10,511 nucleotides of DNA from Caulobacteraceae bacterium (GTDB taxonomy: Bacteria > Pseudomonadota > Alphaproteobacteria > Caulobacterales > Caulobacteraceae): the NCBI GenBank assembly GCA_028291305.1, contig JAQGII010000105.1:1-10511 (forward strand), read 5' to 3'. Positions 1 through 6,701 of the stretch are shown here, in pieces. Both the position numbers and the translations under genes were made by a program. Under the pieces are notes generated by a model. That model was not told the origin of the DNA. It did not search any database and worked only from the letters and a program-made list of their open reading frames with translations. How positions within the stretch are numbered: the stretch's first letter is position 1; each line of letters starts with the position of its first letter.

Positions 1-428
1 AAGACGGCCTCGGCGCGGAGGCTCCCGGCCTCGCCGAGATCGACCGCCCAGTCCCTGCCGGTGGGCGTCAGCCTGCGCGCCCGCACGCCCCGCCGTAGCT
101 GCACGCCCGCGTCCTGCGCCAGGCCAAGGAGGGCCTCGTCCAGCCGCCGGCGCGACAGGCTGAAGGCGGCGAAGGGCAGGGCGATCTCGGTCGCGCCGCG
201 CCCGTGCGCCAGCCGGGCGGCGCGGATCGGCGCCGCGCCCAGGGCGCGCAGGTCGAGGCCCAGGCGGGACAGATAGGCGGCGGCCTCGTGGCTGATGAAC
301 TCGCCGCAGACCTTGTCGTGGGGACCGGTCTCGCGCTCGAGCAGGGTGACCGCGCGTCCCGCCCGGGCCAGCAGGATCGCCGTGGCCGCCCCCGCCGGGC
401 CGCCGCCGATCACCAGCGCCCCGCTCAT
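1..428 (-). CDS. FAD-dependent oxidoreductase (geranylgeranyl-reductase-like flavoprotein), N-terminal part
   Basis: The first 142 residues are visible; the rest lies beyond the left edge. The protein opens directly with a Rossmann FAD-binding motif, GGGPAG at residues 8-13, and the ribose-binding acidic residue E31 in LLERE. A KVCGEF motif follows at 39-44, which is characteristic of the geranylgeranyl reductase/halogenase-like branch of p-hydroxybenzoate-hydroxylase-fold flavoproteins. Members hydroxylate aromatic rings or reduce isoprenoid double bonds using NAD(P)H. The ATG overlaps the stop of the methyltransferase gene as ATGA, so translation is probably coupled. Being third after a type III PKS and a methyltransferase, the likely job is oxidation of the polyketide product, for example resorcinol to hydroquinone/quinone, as SrsC does in Streptomyces. 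The family is clear; the substrate is inference. Confidence 0.88.
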   Translation of the reverse strand, partial: MSGALVIGGGPAGAATAILLARAGRAVTLLERETGPHDKVCGEFISHEAAAYLSRLGLDLRALGAAPIRAARLAHGRGATEIALPFAAFSLSRRRLDEALLGLAQDAGVQLRRGVRARRLTPTGRDWAVDLGEAGSLRAEAV

Positions 429-1129
429 CCGCGCACCCGCGAGACGCACAGGCGGAAGGGGAACCAGGGCTCTATGCGCGCATGGCGCGCGCCGGCCTTG
501 ACCAGCACCTCCGTCCAGTCCCGGCGGCTGAACGCGCGGCTGATCGAGACCGGCCCGTCGTGCTGCACGAACGGGTGCCAGCGCATCAGACGGGCCAGCA
601 GGGTAAACCCGTGGTAGCTGAAAGGATGTCGCAGCAAGTCGTTGACAAACCATCCTATTCTGGCGTTGGTCTCCTGCCATTCGACGAACCGGATCAGGCT
701 GGCGTCGTCGAGGTGGTGGGTGAACAGGGACGACAGCACGACATCGGTCCCGCCCTGGTGGTCGAACAGGTCCTCGGTCAGCCAGCGGATGCCCGCCGAG
801 CCCCGCGCCTGCTCCGCCGAGCGTTGCGACCAGGGATTGCGGTCCAGGCCCGTCAGCCGCACGGCGAGGCCCCGGCGGGCGGCCCAGCGTCGGATCACGC
901 GCAGCATGTCGCCGTATCCCGATCCCACGTCCAGGATCTCCAGGGGCCGATCGGCGGGCCAGCGTCCCTCGCGGCGCAGGCGGTTGAGGAAGGCCAGGGT
1001 GGGACGGTAGGCCAGGGTCAGGCGGTTGACCTTGGCCAGGTCCGCCAGACAGCCGTGGAAGGTCTCGAAGTCCACGTCGTCGCCGTCCATCAGCTCGGGG
1101 GTGTGGGCGCGGCTGGCGAAGTCCGGCAC
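425..1129 (-). CDS. Class I SAM-dependent methyltransferase of a type III PKS operon
   Basis: A 234-residue protein with the class I methyltransferase motif I (ILDVGSGYGD, residues 65-74) for SAM binding, the acidic residue D96 in GLDRNP at the end of strand 2, and SSLFTHHL at 133-140 as motif IV/post-motif. No signal peptide or membrane segment is seen, so it is cytoplasmic. I chose the GTG at 1129, 5 bp after the PKS stop, because the stretch before the first ATG (at 1090, codon 14) resembles the start of relatives as I remember them. The ribosome-binding site is poor for either start, so coupling to the PKS is likely. The open frame continues far upstream inside the PKS gene, but that part is an out-of-frame shadow. 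It probably methylates the polyketide (O- or C-methylation). The target atom cannot be told from sequence. Confidence 0.88.
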   Translation of the reverse strand: MPDFASRAHTPELMDGDDVDFETFHGCLADLAKVNRLTLAYRPTLAFLNRLRREGRWPADRPLEILDVGSGYGDMLRVIRRWAARRGLAVRLTGLDRNPWSQRSAEQARGSAGIRWLTEDLFDHQGGTDVVLSSLFTHHLDDASLIRFVEWQETNARIGWFVNDLLRHPFSYHGFTLLARLMRWHPFVQHDGPVSISRAFSRRDWTEVLVKAGARHARIEPWFPFRLCVSRVRG

Positions 1130-1134
1130 GGCGG

Positions 1135-2202
1135 TCAGGCCTGGCTGAACAGCATGGTCTCGGCGGTCAGGCCCGGTCCGAAGGCCATCGCGCAACCCCG
1201 GGTCCCCGGGGTCGGGTCCTCCATCAGCGCCTTCAGCACGAACAGGACGGTGGCCGAGGACATGTTGCCGAACCGGCGCAGCACTTCGCGCGAGGCCTGC
1301 AGCGCCTTGGGGGGCAGGGCGAAGGCGGCTTCCACGGCGTCGAGCACCGAGCGCCCGCCCGGGTGGATGGCCCACAGGTCGATGTCGCCGGTCTGCGCCC
1401 CGCCGAGGATGGCGTCGCGCCCGGCGCCGATGGCCTTGCCGATGGAGCCCGGCACGCCGCCGGACAGGAACATGTCGAAGCCCTGGTCGCGGACATTCCA
1501 GGTGATCTGGTCGGCCGAGCCGGGGGCGACCTCGGCGTGGAAGGAGTCCAGGGAGAGGCCCCGCGGCTCGGCGGTGACCAGGGCGGCGGCGCAGCCGTCG
1601 CCGAACACCAGGAAGGTCAGCACCTGTTCCAGGTTCGAGGTCTCCTGCAGATGCAGGGTGCACAGCTCCAGGCTGACCACCAGCACCTTGGCGTCAGGCT
1701 CGGAACGGACGATGTGGCGGGCCAGCTTCAGGGCGCTGATCGCCGCATAGCAGCCCATGAAGCCGACCAGGGTCCGTTCGACCGAGGGTTTCAGGCCCAG
1801 GCTAGCGACGATCTGCAGGTCCAGGCCGGGGGCGGAGAAGCCGGTGCAGGAGGTGACGATCAGGTGGCTGACCCCGGCGCGTTCGCCGTCGTCCAGTTCA
1901 AGGCCAGCGACCGCCCGCAAGGCCAGCGGCGGCGCTTCGGTCTCGTAACGGCGCATGCGGTCGGCGGTCGAGGGGAAGGCGCCGCGGCTGTAGAAGCCGT
2001 CGGTGTCGATGGCGGCGTTGGCGCCGAGCGGCGCAGGCAGCAGGCCCGACCAGCGGTGCTCGATCTGGCTGCGGTCGGCCATGCGGCGGAACAGCACCTG
2101 ACTGCGCCGGTCGGTCAGGAGGGTGTCGGCGAAACTGACGAAGGCGTCATGCACGTCGTTCTGCGGCACGGCCGTGGCGATCCGATTGAGGTAGGCCGCC
2201 AT
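1135..2202 (-). CDS. Type III polyketide synthase (chalcone/stilbene synthase family)
   Basis: A 355-residue protein, normal for the family. The catalytic triad is intact: Cys151 in GFMGCYAA, His280 in WAIHPGG and Asn313 in GNMSSAT. The conserved VTSCTGFSAPGLD block (residues 117-128) and the C-terminal GFGPG-like loop (AFGPGLT, 340-346) are also present. These enzymes are cytoplasmic homodimers that load an acyl-CoA starter and extend it with malonyl-CoA, giving alkylpyrones, alkylresorcinols or related phenols. The ATG at 2202 has a good ribosome-binding site, GGGAG six bases upstream. The methyltransferase starts 5 bp after its stop. The 108-bp gap to the upstream membrane-protein gene could hold a separate promoter, but no convincing -35/-10 pair is visible. 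The starter unit and product cannot be predicted from the motifs; a lipid-type starter is plausible from the operon type. Confidence 0.96.
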   Translation of the reverse strand: MAAYLNRIATAVPQNDVHDAFVSFADTLLTDRRSQVLFRRMADRSQIEHRWSGLLPAPLGANAAIDTDGFYSRGAFPSTADRMRRYETEAPPLALRAVAGLELDDGERAGVSHLIVTSCTGFSAPGLDLQIVASLGLKPSVERTLVGFMGCYAAISALKLARHIVRSEPDAKVLVVSLELCTLHLQETSNLEQVLTFLVFGDGCAAALVTAEPRGLSLDSFHAEVAPGSADQITWNVRDQGFDMFLSGGVPGSIGKAIGAGRDAILGGAQTGDIDLWAIHPGGRSVLDAVEAAFALPPKALQASREVLRRFGNMSSATVLFVLKALMEDPTPGTRGCAMAFGPGLTAETMLFSQA

Positions 2203-2310
2203 TCTGGTCTCCCGGCTACGCGAACAATTGCGCCAGCGCCGACAACCAGCCTAGGCGGTCGTCCGGCACGGCAGTAGACACATCCACGTCATGAACGCGC
2301 GGTGAACCCG

Positions 2311-3402
2311 TCAGGTCCGCTTCCTCCGCAGGCGGGCCCGCTCCGAGGCGGTCCAGCCCGCATGGACCAGCAGCGCCGTCAGCCCGCCGGCCAGGGTGCC
2401 GATCACCCGGTCTGCCGCCACCACGGGCTCGGGCATGCCCGCCAGGGTCAACAGAAAGGCGACATAGGCGGTGATGAAGACGGTGTAGGCCAGGTAGTTG
2501 ACCCGCAGCAGGGTGTAGGCGCCGAAGGCCGAGGCCACCACCAGGGCGGCGACGACCCATTCGCCGGGCCGCAGCAGGGCTACCAGCAGGGTCGCCACGC
2601 CGGCGCCGGCCAGGGTGCCCAGGATGCGCTGGACGCCGCGCTTGAAGGTGTCGCGAAAGGCGGGTTTGAGCAGGATCAGCAGGGTCAGCGGCGCCCAGTA
2701 GCCGTTGGGCAGGGACAGGCGCCGCGCGATCAGGTCGAGCGTCCCGACCGACAGGGCCAGCACCAGGGCGTAGCGGCCGGTCGGCGCATGCAGCGAAAAA
2801 TGCCGGCGCAACAGCCGCAGCGCGGTGCGCAGCGGCGCGCGGGGCAGGGGCTGGGTGACCGCTTCCGGCAGCAGCTTCAGCCGCCAGACCAGGCTCACGA
2901 TCAGGGTCTGCAGCGCGCCGCCGGCCAGCACCAGCAGGGCCCGCTCCAACCCGGCCAGGAGGTCGCCGGGCCGCGAACCCGCCACCAGCATGGCCAGGAC
3001 CCATTGCAGCACCGTCCACCAGGCTCCCGCGCCGAGGGTCGTCGCCAGGCCGCAGAAGCCCGCCCAGACCGCGAGCATCGCCGCGAAAGCCAGGGCATGG
3101 CCGCCGAGCACTGAGCCCAGCAGGGCCGCCACGGCCATGCCCAGAGCCGCCAGCATCATCGGCAGGGCGCGCGTCCGCGACAGTTGCTGGAAGGCCCCGA
3201 AGCCCACCGACAGGGCACCGCCGGCGGCGACCATGCCGGCGGCCGGCTGGCCCAGGCCGATGCCGACGATCAGGGGCAGGGCGATGGCGGGCAGGCAGGC
3301 CAGCGCCGTTCCCGGCCCTTCGGCGCTCCAGCGCAGCGGCGAGGGCAGCCGCGGGAAGCGGTGGCGGGAGCGGGCGGCGGGGGCAGGGCTGGTCGGGGTC
3401 AA
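2311..3402 (-). CDS. FUSC-family inner-membrane protein (aromatic-acid-exporter-like)
   Basis: A 363-residue, highly hydrophobic protein built as two membrane halves (about residues 33-175 and 210-350) around a basic cytoplasmic linker at 173-208. The stretch NGYWAPLTLLILLKPAFRDT at 233-252, followed by KRGVQRILGTLAGAGVA, is the typical signature of FUSC/YccS/AaeB-like proteins. Known members export aromatic acids, and FusC is linked to fusaric acid resistance. It is shorter than full AaeB-type pumps (about 650 residues), closer to the compact FUSC_2 forms. The start is TTG at 3402: an in-frame TAA lies five codons upstream and no ATG or GTG occurs before the first helix, yet there is no clear ribosome-binding site. 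It precedes the PKS operon by 108 bp on the same strand, so export of the phenolic product is conceivable but unproven. Confidence 0.85.
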   Translation of the reverse strand: MTPTSPAPAARSRHRFPRLPSPLRWSAEGPGTALACLPAIALPLIVGIGLGQPAAGMVAAGGALSVGFGAFQQLSRTRALPMMLAALGMAVAALLGSVLGGHALAFAAMLAVWAGFCGLATTLGAGAWWTVLQWVLAMLVAGSRPGDLLAGLERALLVLAGGALQTLIVSLVWRLKLLPEAVTQPLPRAPLRTALRLLRRHFSLHAPTGRYALVLALSVGTLDLIARRLSLPNGYWAPLTLLILLKPAFRDTFKRGVQRILGTLAGAGVATLLVALLRPGEWVVAALVVASAFGAYTLLRVNYLAYTVFITAYVAFLLTLAGMPEPVVAADRVIGTLAGGLTALLVHAGWTASERARLRRKRT

Positions 3403-3616
3403 GGCGCCGCGAGCTTAACCCCTGCGGAGCCGGCGACCAGGGGGTCCTCGCAGGCGCTGGCGGATGCGCAGACGCCCGCGGGCTGGGCAAACGGTATCCG
3501 TTCCGCTTCAGGATGAAACATTCCCGCCCCGAAAGCGCCGCGAAAGGAACCAAGTCTGTATTGCCGCGCTGGCCCGGACGACGGTTGGGCGTGAGGCGGG
3601 TGCAGGAGGCTCCGGC

Positions 3617-3865
3617 ATGGCGCAAGTTTCTCCACAGCGGGGCGCAGCCCTCGGCCAGATCCCCACGAACGCGCCTTGGCGCAGCCGCACGGCCCTGGCC
3701 TGCGCCGTCCTCGCGGTGATGGTCCTGGGCGGTGTCGCCTCCACCCTGGACTGGAGCGAAGGACTGGCCCTGACCCTGGGCCAGCTGGCCGGCATGGTCG
3801 CTCCGCCGATCGCGCTGAGCCTGATCGCCTGGGCGATCGTGGCGATGGCGGGGCGCTCGCGCTGA
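3617..3865 (+). CDS. Small two-helix membrane protein, function unknown
   Basis: An 82-residue protein. A polar, basic N-terminus (residues 1-24) is followed by two predicted transmembrane helices (about 25-42 and 53-77) and a short basic tail ending GRSR, so both termini probably face the cytoplasm. The ATG at 3617 is chosen over upstream codons in the same frame because AGGAGG, a near-perfect ribosome-binding site, lies at 3604-3609 with seven bases of spacing. It is divergent from the FUSC gene across 214 bp of GC-rich sequence in which I see no clear promoter. It is followed by 99 bp before secreted protein A. I do not recognise the family. The ribosome-binding site and hydrophobic pattern make it a likely real gene. 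Confidence 0.7.
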   Translation: MAQVSPQRGAALGQIPTNAPWRSRTALACAVLAVMVLGGVASTLDWSEGLALTLGQLAGMVAPPIALSLIAWAIVAMAGRSR

Positions 3866-3872
3866 CCTTCCC

Positions 3873-3890
3873 ACGTTTCTTGAAAGTGCT
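3873..3890 (+). promoter_or_regulatory. Shared upstream element, copy 1 (before secreted protein A)
   Basis: ACG, four less conserved bases, then TTGAAAGTGCT. The same element stands at 5799-5816 before the paralogous gene: 15 of 18 positions agree and the last 11 are identical. Copy 1 ends 74 bp before the chosen start at 3965, copy 2 ends 76 bp before 5893. TTGAAA could serve as a -35 hexamer, but no good -10 lies 16-18 bp further on in either copy, so a regulator site is equally possible. An 11-bp match between two regions of about 100 bp is unlikely by chance (my rough estimate is about 0.2-0.3%). It could also be a relic of the gene duplication. Confidence 0.45.
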
Positions 3891-3903
3891 TACCGGCCTC
3901 GGC

Positions 3904-3917
3904 GGTCGGCGCCGACC
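3904..3917. promoter_or_regulatory. Perfect 14-bp palindrome GGTCGGCGCCGACC
   Basis: Two 7-base arms (GGTCGGC and GCCGACC) abut without a loop, between the small membrane protein and secreted protein A. As DNA this is a candidate dyad for a dimeric regulator, lying 14 bp after the shared upstream element and 47 bp before the start at 3965. As RNA it would be a poor terminator: there is no loop beyond what unpairing gives, and no T-run follows. No equivalent palindrome lies at this place before the paralogue. In DNA this GC-rich such palindromes are more frequent than average, so the functional call is weak. Confidence 0.3.
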
Positions 3918-3964
3918 CTGATTGTAGGCTAGCCTCAAGCCAGCTCGTCAGCCTGGGGCCCTGG

Positions 3965-4756
3965 ATGTCTGGTTCTTCGATGTTGCGCGCCGGCCTGGTG
4001 GGCGGCGCCGTCGCCCTCGCCGCGCTGGCGGGCGCCCGTTCCGCCCGCGCGGCCATGCCGGCCGACCTCAGCGGCGTGTGGCAATACGACCGCGACCGCC
4101 CGCCCAGCCGCACCCTGCCGAAGATGACGCCGGCCGCCGCGGCCCTGGTGGCCCGCAAGACCGCGGCGCGCCAGACGGGCTGGGTGCGCGAGGTGCAGAA
4201 CCTGAAGTGCCTGCCCACCGGCATGCCGCTGCTGATGCAGTGGATCTCGCCGATCTACATCTTCCAGGACTACCGGCGCGTCGCCATCCTCACCGAGGAC
4301 GACCCGGGCAACGACCAGCCGCGCACCATCTACCTCGACAAGAAGATCCACCCAACCGCCGACACCCTGTTCCCCTCGTGGAACGGCCATTCGATCGGCC
4401 ACTGGGAAGGGCCGGTGCTGGTGGTCGACACCGTCGGCTTCAACGAGCGCAGCCACCTGTTCCAGGGCGTGCCGCGCACGCCCAAGACCCACATCGTCGA
4501 GCGCTTCCATGTCTCGACCGACGGCCAGACGCTGATCGACACCATGACCATGGACGATCCCGACGTGCTGGCGGGGCCGTGGACCGTCGACCTGACCTTC
4601 AAGCGCCAGCCCGCCGACACCGAGCGTCTGGAGGCGGTCTGCGAGCCGGACCTGGGCGCCCTGCAAGCGCTCGACTGGAACGCGATCAAGGACGTCGACG
4701 AAGAGGCCGCGCGGATTGCCGACCCGGCCCAGCGCTACAACCCCGGCGGCAAGTAG
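3965..4756 (+). CDS. Secreted/periplasmic protein A, conserved family of unknown function
   Basis: A 263-residue protein. Residues 1-29 form a signal peptide: basic start, hydrophobic core LVGGAVALAALAG, AxA-type end ARA. The mature part opens with LSGVWQYDRD and carries LKCLPTGMP, RTIYLDKKIHP, WNGHSIGHWEG, LVVDTVGFNE, ERFH and CEPD. These motifs belong to a family often annotated as hypothetical in alpha- and gammaproteobacteria; I know no assigned function. Two cysteines, in CLPTGMP and CEPD, are kept in the paralogue at 5893 and could form a disulfide. The start is ATG 3965; ATG 3980 would leave a shorter signal peptide, and neither has a strong ribosome-binding site. The next gene starts 2 bp after the stop, so this is the first gene of an operon with the two membrane proteins. 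Confidence 0.85.
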   Translation: MSGSSMLRAGLVGGAVALAALAGARSARAAMPADLSGVWQYDRDRPPSRTLPKMTPAAAALVARKTAARQTGWVREVQNLKCLPTGMPLLMQWISPIYIFQDYRRVAILTEDDPGNDQPRTIYLDKKIHPTADTLFPSWNGHSIGHWEGPVLVVDTVGFNERSHLFQGVPRTPKTHIVERFHVSTDGQTLIDTMTMDDPDVLAGPWTVDLTFKRQPADTERLEAVCEPDLGALQALDWNAIKDVDEEAARIADPAQRYNPGGK

Positions 4757-4758
4757 CC

Positions 4759-5259
4759 ATGGCGCTCGAGGCCCTGACCCCTGTCGCCACCTGGCTGGCG
4801 GCCACGCCGATGAGCCGGGCGATCGGCGACGTCCACTGGATCACCCCGGCCGTGCAGTGCGTGCACATTCTGGCCATCGCCGTGGTCATGTCCGCCATCC
4901 TGATGATGGACCTGCGGCTGCTGGGCGCGGCGGGCCGCGACGACGCCATGCAGATGTCGGCCCGGCGCTACCTGCCGTGGGTCTGGTGGTCGCTGCTGGT
5001 GCTGTTCGTCTCCGGCTCGACGCTGATCGTCGGCGAGCCGCGCCGTTCGCTGCAGAACCCGATCTTCCTGCTCAAGATGGCCCTGCTGGCCGGCTCGGCC
5101 GGCCTCACGGCACTGACCCAGCGGCCGTTCGGCCACGACGCCGGCTTCTGGCAGGTCCCGCGCCGGCGCTACGCCGCCAAGGCGCTGGCGGCGGCCTCGC
5201 TGATCCTGTGGGTCGGCATCGTTTTCGCCGGGCGCTGGATCGCCTACGCCCAGGAATAG
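4759..5259 (+). CDS. Four-helix membrane protein, DUF6644-like, copy 1
   Basis: A 166-residue inner-membrane protein with about four helices (roughly 28-50, 72-92, 100-120, 139-158). Family features are the first-helix pattern ending in DLRLLG (51-56), preceded by H26 and H36, the LLKMALL segment at 104-110, and the C-terminal GRWIAY (158-163). It shares this layout with the following gene (DLRLLG, WVGIVFAGRW versus WIGIVCFGRW), so the two are tandem paralogues. I assign them to the DUF6644 type from memory of the pattern, without a profile search. It starts 2 bp after protein A with a poor ribosome-binding site of its own, which suggests translational coupling. Unlike copy 2, it has no histidine in the third helix. 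Function unknown. Confidence 0.85.
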   Translation: MALEALTPVATWLAATPMSRAIGDVHWITPAVQCVHILAIAVVMSAILMMDLRLLGAAGRDDAMQMSARRYLPWVWWSLLVLFVSGSTLIVGEPRRSLQNPIFLLKMALLAGSAGLTALTQRPFGHDAGFWQVPRRRYAAKALAAASLILWVGIVFAGRWIAYAQE

Positions 5260-5265
5260 AGGCCG

Positions 5266-5760
5266 ATGACCCTGGATCAGCTCTGGCCCCTCCTGGAAAA
5301 GGCCCCGTTCGCGGCGGCGGTGCGCTCCAGCGGACTCCTCTTCCCCTGGATCGAGAGCGTGCACGTGCTGGCGGTGGTGCTGGTGGTCGGCACCGTCTCC
5401 ATCGTCGACCTGCGCCTGCTGGGCCTGCCCAACCGCGAGAAGGCGGTGCGCAAGCTGACCGCGGAGGTGCTGCCCTACACCTGGGCCGCCTTCGCCCTGG
5501 CGGTGGTCACCGGCTTCCTGATGTTCTCGTCCTCGGCGGCGACCTATGCCGCGGACTTTCCGTTCCGGATGAAGATGCTGCTGATGGTGCTGGCGGGGCT
5601 CAACATGGTCGCCTTCCACCTGCTGCCGTACCGCACGGTGCATCTGTGGGACGTGCTGACCCACCCGCCGGCGGGGGCCAAGGTGATGGCCGCGATGTCC
5701 CTGACCCTGTGGATCGGCATCGTCTGCTTCGGTCGCTGGATCGGCTTCACCACCAACTAG
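5266..5760 (+). CDS. Four-helix membrane protein, DUF6644-like, copy 2
   Basis: A 164-residue inner-membrane protein, tandem paralogue of the gene before it and 6 bp downstream of it. Helices lie at about 26-47, 70-89, 103-121 and 138-157. It has SVH (H33) leading into helix one, DLRLLG at 48-53, KMLLMVLAGLNMVAFH with H118 in helix three, and GRWIGF at 156-161. The ATG has GAGG a few bases upstream. H33 and H118 sit in membrane segments and could bind heme or metal, as membrane histidines do in b-type cytochromes and CopD-like proteins, but that is inference. Two similar proteins encoded side by side suggest a heterodimer. The family assignment rests on pattern memory. Confidence 0.85.
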   Translation: MTLDQLWPLLEKAPFAAAVRSSGLLFPWIESVHVLAVVLVVGTVSIVDLRLLGLPNREKAVRKLTAEVLPYTWAAFALAVVTGFLMFSSSAATYAADFPFRMKMLLMVLAGLNMVAFHLLPYRTVHLWDVLTHPPAGAKVMAAMSLTLWIGIVCFGRWIGFTTN

Positions 5761-5798
5761 CCCGGCCTGTTCGTCGCGCGCGCGAGCCTCATTTTAAG

Positions 5799-5816
5799 AC
5801 GAATTTTGAAAGTGCT
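5799..5816 (+). promoter_or_regulatory. Shared upstream element, copy 2 (before secreted protein B)
   Basis: Second copy of the ACG-n7-TTGAAAGTGCT-type element described at 3873, 76 bp before the start of protein B. Further down, TATACT at 5855-5860 is a good -10-like hexamer, but the hexamer 17 bp before it (GACGCC) is a poor -35; this promoter would not use the element as its -35. A 12-bp alternating palindrome TCGCGCGCGCGA at 5774-5785, followed by ATTTT at 5791-5795, could end transcription of the preceding membrane-protein genes, but it is weak. Together these suggest that protein B may have its own transcription start inside the module. Confidence 0.45.
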
Positions 5817-5892
5817 GCGCTGCAGCGCCCGGACGCCAGATCGCGCGGTGTCCCTATACTGGCCCCATAGGATCACGTGTCCGGAGCCGTCC

Positions 5893-6672
5893 ATGCCTTC
5901 CCAGCAATCCCCATCGGCCCAAGGCGCATTGTGGTGGGCCGGCGTGGCCGTCGCGGTGGTCGTCGCCGCCGCGGCGGGCGCGACCCATGCCGCGCCCAGG
6001 GCCAAGGACGCCGCCGCCCCGGCCGGCATCACCGGCATGTGGCTGCTCAACCCCAGCGAATACGACCGCGACGAGAAGATGCCGTTCACAGCCAAGGGGA
6101 CGCAGGTCAACGAGGCCCGCCGCAAGGCGGTGGAGGACAGCCTCCAGGTCATCTCCAACACCAACAAGAAATGCCTGCCGGTGGGCATGCCGGTGTTCAT
6201 GACCAACGAGTTCGCCCTGGAGATCATCGAGTCGCCGGGCCGGGTGACGATGATCTCGGAGAACAGTTCGCTGCCGCGTTCGATCTATCTAAACGAGACG
6301 GTCCACACCAAGGGCGTGGAGCCCGGCTGGAACGGCCATTCCATCGGCCGCTGGCAGGGCCGGGGGGTGAACCGGACCCTCGTCGTCGACACGGTCAACT
6401 TCAACGACCGGGTGGGCCCGGTCTTCCGCAGCGGGATCCATTCGCCCACCACCCATCTGGTGGAACGCTTCCATCTGCTCGACGCCAACACCCTGGAAGG
6501 GGTGATGACCTTCGAGGACCCGGTCTACCTGGCCAAGCCGTGGACCTCGACGCACACCTACAAGCGCCTGCCGGCCAAGGCCGAGCTTTGGGAATACGCC
6601 TGTGAGCCCGACGCCGCCGGCTGGTCCGAGCGCTATGCCGGCGATCCCGACGCCAAGAAGCCCCCGCAATGA
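5893..6672 (+). CDS. Secreted/periplasmic protein B, paralogue of protein A
   Basis: A 259-residue protein. Residues 1-35 form a signal peptide with the hydrophobic core WWAGVAVAVVVAAAAG and an alanine-rich cleavage region. The mature part mirrors protein A in order: ITGMWLLNPSEYDRD, KKCLPVGMP, RSIYLNETVH, WNGHSIGRWQG, LVVDTVNFND, VERFH, DPVYLAKPWT and CEPD. The two cysteines are conserved. It differs from A in a longer stretch before the first cysteine and in GRGVNRT between the WNGHSIG and LVVDTV motifs. The frame is open further upstream to ATG 5806, but ATG 5893 places the signal peptide at the N-terminus and has CGGAG before it. The stop overlaps a possible ATGA start (6669) of the DUF6152-like gene, so the two are probably co-translated. 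No enzymatic motif is recognised. Confidence 0.85.
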   Translation: MPSQQSPSAQGALWWAGVAVAVVVAAAAGATHAAPRAKDAAAPAGITGMWLLNPSEYDRDEKMPFTAKGTQVNEARRKAVEDSLQVISNTNKKCLPVGMPVFMTNEFALEIIESPGRVTMISENSSLPRSIYLNETVHTKGVEPGWNGHSIGRWQGRGVNRTLVVDTVNFNDRVGPVFRSGIHSPTTHLVERFHLLDANTLEGVMTFEDPVYLAKPWTSTHTYKRLPAKAELWEYACEPDAAGWSERYAGDPDAKKPPQ

Positions 6673-6701
6673 CCCTTCCCCACCCGCGCAGGCAAACCCG
6701 C

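Noticed and set aside
482..1750. Long plus-strand open frame across the methyltransferase and PKS genes
   Set aside because: It lies opposite two clearly recognisable proteins and its translation matches no domain; it is a GC-rich antisense shadow.
2216..2286. Short minus-strand peptide between the FUSC and PKS genes, starting at a GTG and ending SALAQLFA
   Set aside because: It has a plausible composition but no ribosome-binding site or recognisable family, and lies where the PKS promoter and leader should be.
3546..3586. GGAAC as a possible EcfG (general stress) -35 element before the small membrane protein
   Set aside because: The matching GTT-type -10 is not at 18-19 bp; the next GTT is 33 bp away. 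A second GGAAC near 9340 fails likewise.
2216..3874. 552-codon minus-strand open frame over the FUSC gene
   Set aside because: The translation is low-complexity Arg/Ala/Gly/Pro, while the other frame gives an intact FUSC membrane protein.
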